A DNA stretch of 64,000 nucleotides from the NCBI GenBank assembly GCA_013360295.1, contig JABWCL010000019.1:1-64000 (forward strand), written 5' to 3'. Source of the stretch: Ignavibacteriaceae bacterium (lineage in GTDB: Bacteria > Bacteroidota > Ignavibacteria > Ignavibacteriales > Ignavibacteriaceae). Made by a program: the position numbers and the translations under genes. A model generated the notes under the pieces. The model made no database searches and was not told the origin of the DNA. It saw nothing but the letters and a program-made list of their open reading frames with translations. This document shows positions 57,031-64,000 of the stretch, one piece after another. Numbering within the stretch: the first letter of the stretch is position 1; every line of letters begins with the position of its first letter.

Positions 57031-58524
57031 TCATTTTATTAGTTTATCTCTCAATGCAATGCCTTTTGTTGTCAGACGGTATTTTTGATTTTTGCTGTTC
57101 GGTTTCTCAGGAACCGTCATTTCAATCAAATCAGCTGATAGCGCTTGTTTTAAATATGACTCCCGAAAATATTCTCTGTCTTTCACCCTAAGAATAACTT
57201 GAAGATTTTTCCTTGACATTTCAGAGTTAAGTACTAAGACAAGTTGCTCCACTTGCGGGGTAACTTGCGGGGTAACTTGCGGGGTAACTTGCGGGGTAAC
57301 TGGGCTGGCAACTTTTGTTTTCCTCCAAAGTATTACCCTGAATGCTTCTTCCTGAACCAATTCGGGTTCCTTTAAGCCCGCCTCAATGCAAGCATTCACC
57401 ATATCCGGTATTCCAGTCCCCATACGTTCAATGTAGCCGGAAAGATAGAGAGGTTCAGCAATAAGGGGATTGGCGGGATAAGAAGCATGAACTTCTTTTA
57501 GTTTTGAAACCGGTAAATGGTATGGTAAAATACCCGGATTCCATACCTCAACCCTATTGCGAAAAATCATAATCTGAATAGAAGCGTTGCTTGTATAATC
57601 TCTGTGTGCAATCGCATTAACTATTGCTTCGGTTACCGCAATTTCCGGAATTTCATATTTAGTGGGAACGGTAACCGATTTACTCCTGTCTCCAACAAAT
57701 AGGTCTATTCGCGACATAACAAAACCAACAGCTTGATCAACCAGTTGAAAAAGATCGCCTTTATAGACCTGGTATGAGGGAATGGGCTTACTAACTTCAT
57801 TACCGTGAAACATTGCGCAGCGAACCTCAGAAGTAATAAAGAATCGTTGAGGCTGCGTTCCAAAAAGAAGGACTGCGGCATTTGTAAGCATACCATTCCT
57901 CATTAGGTTTAGGTGAGTTAGGATTTCCTCGGGTGTAGCATTTTCGGCCAAAGGAAAACTTCTCTTCGCTCTGGCTTTGCGGATGAATGAAGACATTCTT
58001 TCTTGATTTAAATCGTTCATTTTAGCTTCCCTGCAAACGGCAGAATCAAATGGTGCTGTGCGAATTAGTTCTTTTTCTTCAAGAAGGTTGATAAGAGATG
58101 CATAAACCGAGGTTTTTAACTCAAAAAAATCACGGAACATTCTCCTGACAACAACAGATTCTGCCTTTTTAATCAGATGTGATAATTTAGGATGACGGTC
58201 TTTATCATTATGACTGCTGATAAATATAAGCCGAGTTTTATATTCTTTTGATGCTAGATTAAATTCCATCTCTGTAGGTGATAATCCGTCCGCATTCTCT
58301 GACCCATATTGAACTCCAAATAATCCAAGATAGATATCTGATTGTCTAACCTGTTCTAAATATGCGGTTGAGGCTTTCACATCAGCAGCAGGTAGTGTTT
58401 CAAAAATAAACGGCTCAAAAAAGCGGCCCAGAAGCGCGTCTGTTAGCAAATATTCATATAGTTCTTGCCTTTCAAGGGCAAATTCAGATTGAACGCTGCT
58501 GATGAATATTTTTAATTTATTCAT
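57031..58524 (-). CDS. DUF4062 domain with RecG-like ATP-binding domain and winged helix
   Basis: The N-terminal 110 residues (KLKIFISSVQSEFALERQEL...SPTEMEFNLAS) are DUF4062, a TIR-like fold often fused to defence NTPases. Residues 190-410 form the HATPase_c_4 type region (VTEAIVNAIAHRDYTSNASI, ERMGTGIPDMVNACIEAGL) seen in AlbA/Schlafen-type regulators. The C-terminus has four VTPQ repeats (12-bp DNA repeats, 57244-57300) and a winged-helix segment. The gene lies between the beta-helix gene and a truncated copy of its start, so it probably arrived by insertion. A regulatory or defence role is inferred. Confidence 0.8.
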   Translation of the reverse strand: MNKLKIFISSVQSEFALERQELYEYLLTDALLGRFFEPFIFETLPAADVKASTAYLEQVRQSDIYLGLFGVQYGSENADGLSPTEMEFNLASKEYKTRLIFISSHNDKDRHPKLSHLIKKAESVVVRRMFRDFFELKTSVYASLINLLEEKELIRTAPFDSAVCREAKMNDLNQERMSSFIRKARAKRSFPLAENATPEEILTHLNLMRNGMLTNAAVLLFGTQPQRFFITSEVRCAMFHGNEVSKPIPSYQVYKGDLFQLVDQAVGFVMSRIDLFVGDRSKSVTVPTKYEIPEIAVTEAIVNAIAHRDYTSNASIQIMIFRNRVEVWNPGILPYHLPVSKLKEVHASYPANPLIAEPLYLSGYIERMGTGIPDMVNACIEAGLKEPELVQEEAFRVILWRKTKVASPVTPQVTPQVTPQVTPQVEQLVLVLNSEMSRKNLQVILRVKDREYFRESYLKQALSADLIEMTVPEKPNSKNQKYRLTTKGIALRDKLIK

Positions 58525-58572
58525 TGTAAAAACGTGGAATAATTAAAAATTTTTGGTGAAGATACATTTAAG

Positions 58573-58818
58573 TTAACAATTAACCTTCACCGGCCACCCG
58601 TTAGTTGAGATACGGGCATTATTGTACGCTATTCCGTTATACACAAAAGTAAACGGCAGGCTTATATTCTCCCCTCCGTCATCGCCAGTCGCAGTACTCT
58701 GAGTTCCGTCACTGATCTCCGCATAAGTTGAATTTGATGAGGAGAAAGAATAATCAGCAGCCTGAGGGAATGTCATAGAGAAAAGGAAACAGGAGATAAA
58801 AAGAATTTTTTTAATCAT
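58573..58818 (-). pseudogene. Truncated duplicate of the beta-helix protein N-terminus
   Basis: The first 18 residues form a signal peptide, and residues 20-75 nearly match the start of the mature 1,054-residue protein (YSFSSSNSTYAEISDG ... YNNARISTNGW). The reading frame then leaves homology (PVKVNC) and stops. DNA identity over about 140 bases is very high, so the copying is recent. The rest of the gene is missing, replaced by the DUF4062 gene. Confidence 0.88.
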
Positions 58819-58936
58819 AATTCTATCTGTGGAAAAACAAAAAATAACTTTACTAAATATTACGGATAAACATTTTAGCGGCGTTGGTCAAAACCAGGCA
58901 GCCCGCACTTATCTGAGCTATTGCCCGGGGCACCCA

Positions 58937-59305
58937 TCATAAAAGCCATTTTACCGCATCATCATAATCCGTGAAAACAGAGACCGAGAGTCCGCGGTTA
59001 TTCGCGACAACTTCATAAAATTTTGCGTCCGGAAGAAATGAAGGGTTGCAGACAATTGCTACTTTAACAAATGTTTTTACGTGTTTGGCGGCTTCGGTTG
59101 CCATCTGAAAGGTTTCTGCCGTCGATATTTCGTAAACAAGTTCACGCTCATCACAGAGGATTCGCTTCTTTTTACTACTCAGTACCGCTTCAATAATCGC
59201 GGAAGAGTATCTTTGCGCTTCTTTAGCATTATCATCATTACCCTTAGCGGTTACTTTTAAGTGCTCGCCGGCATCCTCTATGGTAAATTCAATCGGCATT
59301 ATCAC
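58937..59305 (-). CDS. STAS/SpoIIAA-like protein
   Basis: A 122-residue alpha/beta protein: a beta strand FTIEDAGEHLKVTAKG, a helix KEAQRYSSAIIEAVLS, a core strand KKRILCDERELVYEIS, and further alternation to VSVFTDYDDAVKWLL. This fits the STAS/SpoIIAA-like fold used in signalling or lipid binding. The ligand is not evident. Confidence 0.6.
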   Translation of the reverse strand: MIMPIEFTIEDAGEHLKVTAKGNDDNAKEAQRYSSAIIEAVLSSKKKRILCDERELVYEISTAETFQMATEAAKHVKTFVKVAIVCNPSFLPDAKFYEVVANNRGLSVSVFTDYDDAVKWLL

Positions 59306-59594
59306 CTCTAATAATATTCATAAATGACAGTTATAATTTTCTAAGGAAAAATAACTAATTTCTTCTATTTATTGATACCTGCATATCAGAATCTTTTGCT
59401 CTGCAATTTCGCCTTCTCAGCCCCGCTGAGGCAGGTAGAAACCGCCCGCGTAATTCCGCCGGTTCCCGAAAGATTCATCCTGGTGGTGTAGGTCCCCATC
59501 AATTGGATTTTATGGAACAAAACGGAAAATTCTTCAGTACATCAGTTAAGAAGCATATATTAGAACCTTAAATTTAATTTTTCCGGAGACTGAG
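59306..59594. other. Spacer with GC-rich island
   Basis: No gene seen. A GC-rich island (about 59,415-59,500) starting CAGCCCCGCTGAGGCAGG and containing AACCGCCCGCG and CCGCCGGTTCCC stands out from AT-rich flanks. On the minus strand its AATTACGC-GGGC core recalls the island near 46,740-46,800. It may be a dispersed repeat or a structured RNA. Confidence 0.35.
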
Positions 59595-60155
59595 TTGAAA
59601 CACTTACAATATATAGTTCTTGTTTTTTTGCTGGTGGTTGTTACTGCCGCCGCGCAGGAACGCGGAACAACACGCAGCCAGGGAAAGAAGCCGGTAAAAC
59701 TAAGCCCGACTGACGCCCTTGAATATAAACTGAATGAGATGGACGAGCTGTATTTATCAAAACTGCGAAAAAATGATTACAGGAAAGCAGAGGAACTGCT
59801 TTCAGAAATGTATTACCTGCTCGATCTCATACGCGGCAAACTGGATCCGCCCCCCTATATGCCTATGATAATGCCGGAAGCAGACCTGCAGAATCTTTTG
59901 ATCGCGCTGAAAAAGGAATCATTTGAAAAGGAACAGCTGAATGTGCTCGGAGTAGCCGCCAGATACGGTTACTTCTCGGTGGATCAGTTAATCAGGATAA
60001 TAGATGTTTTCACTTTCAGCAGTGGCAAGATTTCTGCCATAAAAATTGTCTTTCCAAGGGTTGCGGATAAATACAATTCTTACAATCTGATAAACGCGTT
60101 CACGTTCTCATCCGATAAGGAAGAAGCAAAAAAAGTGATTGACAAGGGGGAATGA
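59595..60155 (+). CDS. Secreted DUF4476-like protein
   Basis: A signal peptide (MKHLQYIVLVFLLVVVTAAA) is followed by a charged helical part and a C-terminal DUF4476-like domain (LLIALKKESFEKEQLNVLGV ... AINAF-type ending YNLINAFTFSSDKEEAKKVI, about residues 100-184). This family is found in Bacteroidota; its function is unknown. Confidence 0.72.
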   Translation: MKHLQYIVLVFLLVVVTAAAQERGTTRSQGKKPVKLSPTDALEYKLNEMDELYLSKLRKNDYRKAEELLSEMYYLLDLIRGKLDPPPYMPMIMPEADLQNLLIALKKESFEKEQLNVLGVAARYGYFSVDQLIRIIDVFTFSSGKISAIKIVFPRVADKYNSYNLINAFTFSSDKEEAKKVIDKGE

Positions 60156-60160
60156 CTCAT

Positions 60161-60991
60161 TTATCCCGGAGCGACTCCCGGTTTTTTTCCAAATAAAAAT
60201 TTCAAAGGGCGCTCAAGGCGGTTTGCCCAGGCGGACTCAGTATGAAGCGCCCCCCTGTCGAAATAGTAATCTATGTCGTCTCCGATGATATACCCCTTCT
60301 GCGTTAATAAGGAAAACATTTTCTGAGCGTCGCGCTTTCCGTCATCGCCGCTGTCGAGATAAATTTTTAATGGTTTCCGGTCCCCCTGGTAACTCTCGAT
60401 GATTTTAAACATCTTTCCGTTGTCGTAGTAAAAAGAACTCGAGAGCGCGGCGGCTTTCATAAAAATATCTGAACGGTACCATACCATCAGGAATGAGGCG
60501 AGTCCCCCCATAGAGGAACCCATCACGCCGGTATTCTCCCTCTCCTCAGATACCCTGTACTTTTCTTTAATGAACGCCCGCAATTCTTCAATTATGAACC
60601 TCCGGTATTCTATCCCCTTTTCACTGTCACTGTATTCTTCGAGCCTTTCGGGCGTATTATATATCCCCACGACAATTATTTCCTCAATCTCATCCGCGTT
60701 TATAAGCCTGGTAAGCGTTTCATCCAGACGCCAGTCGGATCCGGCATAAGAGGTCTTTGGGTCGAATATATTTTGCCCGTCGTGGACATAAAGAACAGGG
60801 TATGATTTCCCTGTTTTCTTTTGGTATGAAGGAGGGAGCCAGACTATAATGTCACGTGATGTTCCGGTGAACGCGGACTGAAATCCGCGGTGATACTCAA
60901 CCTGTCCTGTTATGGCTTCGCTTCCTTCAGCGGGTGATTTCTTCCTCACAGGCAATTTTTTCAGCGCCGGGGAAGACTTAATAGGGTCCAT
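60161..60991 (-). CDS. Esterase of the alpha/beta-hydrolase fold (enterochelin-esterase-like)
   Basis: The nucleophile elbow is GVMGSSMGG (S160), with the oxyanion region YVHDGQNIF and a late histidine in GALHTESAW. The sequence RDIIVWLPPSYQKKTGKSYP opens the fold. There is no signal peptide, so it is probably cytoplasmic. The substrate is uncertain (ester, or a trehalose/enterochelin-type target). It is convergent with the preceding gene, five bases away. Confidence 0.85.
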   Translation of the reverse strand: MDPIKSSPALKKLPVRKKSPAEGSEAITGQVEYHRGFQSAFTGTSRDIIVWLPPSYQKKTGKSYPVLYVHDGQNIFDPKTSYAGSDWRLDETLTRLINADEIEEIIVVGIYNTPERLEEYSDSEKGIEYRRFIIEELRAFIKEKYRVSEERENTGVMGSSMGGLASFLMVWYRSDIFMKAAALSSSFYYDNGKMFKIIESYQGDRKPLKIYLDSGDDGKRDAQKMFSLLTQKGYIIGDDIDYYFDRGALHTESAWANRLERPLKFLFGKKPGVAPG

Positions 60992-61079
60992 TGATTAAAA
61001 ATTTCGTGCAAATATTGATTAAATTGGAAGGCATAAAATAACAATTTATAGATATTCAAAAAATTATTTAGCAGGACTG

Positions 61080-61838
61080 ATGCACAAAAACATAATACTC
61101 TGGATTGCCGCGGCTATTATCACTTTCCTGGCGGGTTATCTTAACTCCGTCACCGGAAGCGGACTGCCGCTTAGCGGTACTTTCGGAATTGAAGGGAAAA
61201 AGACAACTTATAAATTCGATACGTATTATGACGGAAAGCAGCCGGTGCCCGTGGCGATCAGAACTGACCGTGACAGCCTGAAGGGAATAATAATTTATAA
61301 AGAAGAGAACTCAGCATCGTGGGATACTTCCGTAATGAAATTCAAACCCGGAATGCTGGAAGGATCAATGGATATCAGAACAGCTCCGGGAAAAGCGGAA
61401 TACAGGGCGGAGGTATTTTCCAACGATAAGACTTATAAGATTCCGTACGAGGGCACTGTCCGGCTTCAGGTTATGGGAGCAACTTCGCCGATAGTAACGG
61501 GATTATTCTGGTTCTGCCTTCTGTTCGCGCTGTTCCTTTCCACCAGGACAGGACTTGAATATTTTGCGGAAACAAGAAATGAAAAAAAGCACGGAATATT
61601 CGCGGCGATATTTTTTATACTTTACGGATTCGTTGTATCCCCGCTTTTGATATCATACCACAAAGGAGCGATAGCACACAGCGTCCCCGGCCCCGCAGAG
61701 ATATGGAGCATTAATCACATCATACTTCCGGTGCTCTGGATTGTTTCGCTCATCGTTATGTTTAACAGTAAACATCAGAAGATAACCGCGCTGACAACAT
61801 CCATCCTGACAATTCTGATTTTTTTATTACTCCATTAA
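61080..61838 (+). CDS. Membrane protein of unknown function
   Basis: An N-terminal helix (residues 5-22) leads to a beta-rich outer domain of about 120 residues (TFGIEGKKTTYKFDTYYDG), then four further helices (about 140-160, 177-198, 212-232, 237-251). I do not recognise a family. The layout suggests an inner-membrane protein with a periplasmic domain. Confidence 0.65.
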   Translation: MHKNIILWIAAAIITFLAGYLNSVTGSGLPLSGTFGIEGKKTTYKFDTYYDGKQPVPVAIRTDRDSLKGIIIYKEENSASWDTSVMKFKPGMLEGSMDIRTAPGKAEYRAEVFSNDKTYKIPYEGTVRLQVMGATSPIVTGLFWFCLLFALFLSTRTGLEYFAETRNEKKHGIFAAIFFILYGFVVSPLLISYHKGAIAHSVPGPAEIWSINHIILPVLWIVSLIVMFNSKHQKITALTTSILTILIFLLLH

Positions 61839-61857
61839 CACGCTGCCATTCATCAGA

Positions 61858-64000
61858 TCATTTAATATAAATAATTTTCCCGGCGAATGATTCATCTCTG
61901 ATATTAATGCGGTAGAGATAAAACCCCGATGAAAGATTTATTTCGTCAGCATCGATCCGAAGAATATTGGTCCCTGCCTGAGTGATAAATTCTTTCCGGT
62001 GGATAAGCGAACCGGTAACATTGTAAAGAGAAATTGATGAGAATGAAGGTTGGGAGTCTGCTATCCTGATCTCTGTACTGTTATTACCTTTACCTCTAAA
62101 TTTTCCAAAAGGATTGGGATAAGGATTTGACACAGCAATTCTGTTGAATCGGGAGCTTTCGCCTGAACTTTCAAAACCTGAGATTATCCCGTTATGAATC
62201 CTCAGATTATCCAGCAAAATCTTTCCGCTGTATACCGAATCAACTATACCGCCTGTTTTAACTGCAAAAAACGTAAGGCGTTTTAACTTTGCGGGGTGAT
62301 TAAAACTTGTACCGAATTTATTGATCGCAACTTTAACGGTTTTCCATCCGTACTGGTTTATCAACGCGGAACTTGCGGAATTAACCGAGAAAACCTGCCC
62401 GTCGGCATCTTCGAGCATAAAATTAAATACGTGCCCATTACCATTGCCATATACATCAATCAATATGGAATCAGGCTCGCCTGTCAGCGGATAATTACAA
62501 TCAAGATAAACACGGTGCTTATCAATCCCCTGATACCTGAACCTGTATTTAATTTCCATAGAACCGGGAGGGGTTGTATATGAAGAATCAATAAACTTAA
62601 GTACGTCAATGGTATCGAGCATATTAAAGAACGATGGGGTAAACTGAGTAACGCTGTTAAACGGTTCTATCTCCAGATAAGTGTATGCTGGTTCAATCGT
62701 GAAGATGTGTGAGTACTGAGTGAAATTATATGTACCTTCTACTCTGCATAGCCCCGGAGAGAGCGCCCTGAATCTTCCGAGCGAATCAATTTCTCCGTTA
62801 CCGGTTGTTACCGACCACTGCACTAGTGAACTGTCTATGAAAACGGTTTTACCTTCAGGCGTTAATCCCCTCATCGAAAAATTTATTTTCTGATTAACTA
62901 TTACAGTATTGATTATAGGGGTAATCTCAAGGTAAGTGTTGGCAGGCAGTAATGGCTGAGAACAGTAATATGCAGGGGACGTTGTGTAACGCACTGTCAT
63001 AGCGCCGTCCTTATCGTGGATATAATACTCCTGCCCGGTTGATTGTTTAACATTCAAAACCCTGGCGGCGCCAAAATTATAAATCAGGTTCGCCTCTCCG
63101 CTTTCGTGCCAGAATGCCCACACAGGCTCGCTGCCGGCGCCGAATACAAAACTATGCGCTCCGCTGTTCGAGGTTGATGAAGAGTACGGCCGGTCACCAA
63201 GCGCTGACCTCATTATACCGTAATAGTTATAAGCTGGCTTTGGTGCATATGTGAAATCAACTATTCCAAAATTATGTTCATTATTCGCAGGGTCTTCTCC
63301 GTCATTTTTATAGTCATACCACGATATCATTTTTAATTCCGGTATCCTCCTCCCCAGCAGATAAACCCGCGCGAGGTATTCAGCTTGTTTTGCCTGTGAG
63401 ACATTTGGCCAGACAGAACTAGTGGGATATCCGATCTCGGTAAGGTAAATCGGTTTGCTTCCGGTAACCGCTTTTAAACTATTTACATCATTCTGAAGAT
63501 AAGTTTCAGGCGCTTTATCAACACGGTACTGATGGAAAGAAACCGCGTCCATAAATGCACCGCCTCCCGCGTTAAACACCTGCGTAATAAAACTGAGCCA
63601 GGAAATGTAAGGAGCCGGATTACCCTCCGCCGGCGAAGTGGCGCATCCCATCACCGTTATTGTCGTATCAACTGATTTGATTACAGGATAAACTGACTGA
63701 AGTAAAAGTTTATATTGCTGCGCGTTGGGTGCCGGATCCCAGAACATAGGGATGTTGGGTTCGTTCCATATTTCATAATATTTCACCCCTTGCGGAGCAT
63801 AGCGTTCAACCACACGCCTGCAGTACTCCGTAAACGCCGCACGGTTACTGTCAGTGGTTACGGCGGATCCCGCGTGGGGAGCGTAAAGAGGATTATTGTA
63901 GTTGAGAATAAGCAGCACATCTATCCCCCTCTGCTTCGCGGAATTAATGTAATAATCAAACAGCGGATGAAAGCTGTAAACGCCCCGGGTCGTTTCTATG
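61858..64000 (-). CDS. Secreted glycoside hydrolase with T9SS tail (5' end outside window)
   Basis: The reading frame continues without a stop to the right edge (it includes TTRGVYSFHPLFDYYINSAK), so the start is missing. The TIM-barrel enzyme has YEIWNEPNIPMFW (acid/base Glu) and PIYLTEIGYPTSSVWP (nucleophile Glu), as in clan A hydrolases such as GH39 or GH5. Ig-like and carbohydrate-binding-like beta domains follow, then the type IX sorting tail (NPYPNPFGKFRG ... LSSGFYLYRINIRDES). The substrate is not determinable. Confidence 0.85.
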   Translation of the reverse strand, partial: IETTRGVYSFHPLFDYYINSAKQRGIDVLLILNYNNPLYAPHAGSAVTTDSNRAAFTEYCRRVVERYAPQGVKYYEIWNEPNIPMFWDPAPNAQQYKLLLQSVYPVIKSVDTTITVMGCATSPAEGNPAPYISWLSFITQVFNAGGGAFMDAVSFHQYRVDKAPETYLQNDVNSLKAVTGSKPIYLTEIGYPTSSVWPNVSQAKQAEYLARVYLLGRRIPELKMISWYDYKNDGEDPANNEHNFGIVDFTYAPKPAYNYYGIMRSALGDRPYSSSTSNSGAHSFVFGAGSEPVWAFWHESGEANLIYNFGAARVLNVKQSTGQEYYIHDKDGAMTVRYTTSPAYYCSQPLLPANTYLEITPIINTVIVNQKINFSMRGLTPEGKTVFIDSSLVQWSVTTGNGEIDSLGRFRALSPGLCRVEGTYNFTQYSHIFTIEPAYTYLEIEPFNSVTQFTPSFFNMLDTIDVLKFIDSSYTTPPGSMEIKYRFRYQGIDKHRVYLDCNYPLTGEPDSILIDVYGNGNGHVFNFMLEDADGQVFSVNSASSALINQYGWKTVKVAINKFGTSFNHPAKLKRLTFFAVKTGGIVDSVYSGKILLDNLRIHNGIISGFESSGESSRFNRIAVSNPYPNPFGKFRGKGNNSTEIRIADSQPSFSSISLYNVTGSLIHRKEFITQAGTNILRIDADEINLSSGFYLYRINIRDESFAGKIIYIK

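Overview
Organism. The window has moderate GC, long AT-rich spacers and many secreted proteins ending in the C-terminal sorting tail typical of the type IX secretion system. It also carries a DASH-type photolyase, an electron-bifurcating [FeFe] hydrogenase and a dnaN-recF-DUF721-gyrB-gyrA block. Together these suggest a bacterium of the Bacteroidota/Chlorobiota side of the FCB group, most likely an Ignavibacteria-type organism. This is inference from gene content; there is no rRNA in the window.

Layout. (1) About 1-14.3 kb, all minus strand, is a type III-A CRISPR-Cas locus. In transcription order it reads cas6, cas10/csm1, csm2, csm3, csm5, csm4, a CARF-HEPN (TIGR02710/Csm6-like) gene and a CARF (NE0113-like) gene. 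After repeat-filled gaps come a small membrane-protein gene with an SF1 helicase, and then an unrecognised 600-residue coiled-coil gene translationally coupled to cas1. No CRISPR array and no cas2 are in the window. (2) About 14.3-16 kb holds a self-cleaving (S24/LexA-type) repressor coupled to a SWIM zinc-finger gene. It is divergent from a Mor-like activator across a clear palindromic operator, and it lies directly upstream of cas6 on the same strand. (3) About 16-22.2 kb holds a YpdA-like flavoprotein, photolyase, ferrochelatase, Nfu, an O6-alkylguanine methyltransferase and an MNT/HEPN pair. (4) 22.2-30.6 kb is phosphohexomutase, gyrA, gyrB, DUF721, recF and dnaN. (5) 30.8-34.4 kb holds two secreted sorting-tail proteins, one built from four copies of an unrecognised repeat. 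(6) 34.5-39.5 kb holds a three-gene operon (sigma-factor-like, anti-sigma-like, membrane Lon-like protease with FG-GAP-like segments) and a ParA ATPase. (7) 39.6-49.3 kb holds a histidine kinase, the HydABC hydrogenase and a four-gene signalling set that includes a kinase with a hydrogenase-like iron-sulfur sensor domain. (8) 49.7-51.2 kb holds three tandem pilin-like genes behind a sigma-54-like promoter. (9) 51.3-64 kb holds tryptophanase, thioredoxin, secreted proteins, a DUF4062/ATPase gene inserted beside a truncated duplicate, an esterase, and a glycoside hydrolase running off the right edge.

How it works together. The Cas10 palm has an intact GGDD, so the locus should make cyclic oligoadenylates; the two CARF proteins are the obvious receivers, one carrying an RNase-type HEPN motif. 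The LexA-like repressor upstream raises the possibility that the CRISPR operon responds to DNA damage. HydABC and its neighbouring kinases look like a hydrogen/redox metabolism module with its own sensing. The strongest candidates for undescribed biology are the coiled-coil partner of cas1, the sigma/anti-sigma/Lon-like operon, the pilin-like triplet, and the four-repeat secreted protein.
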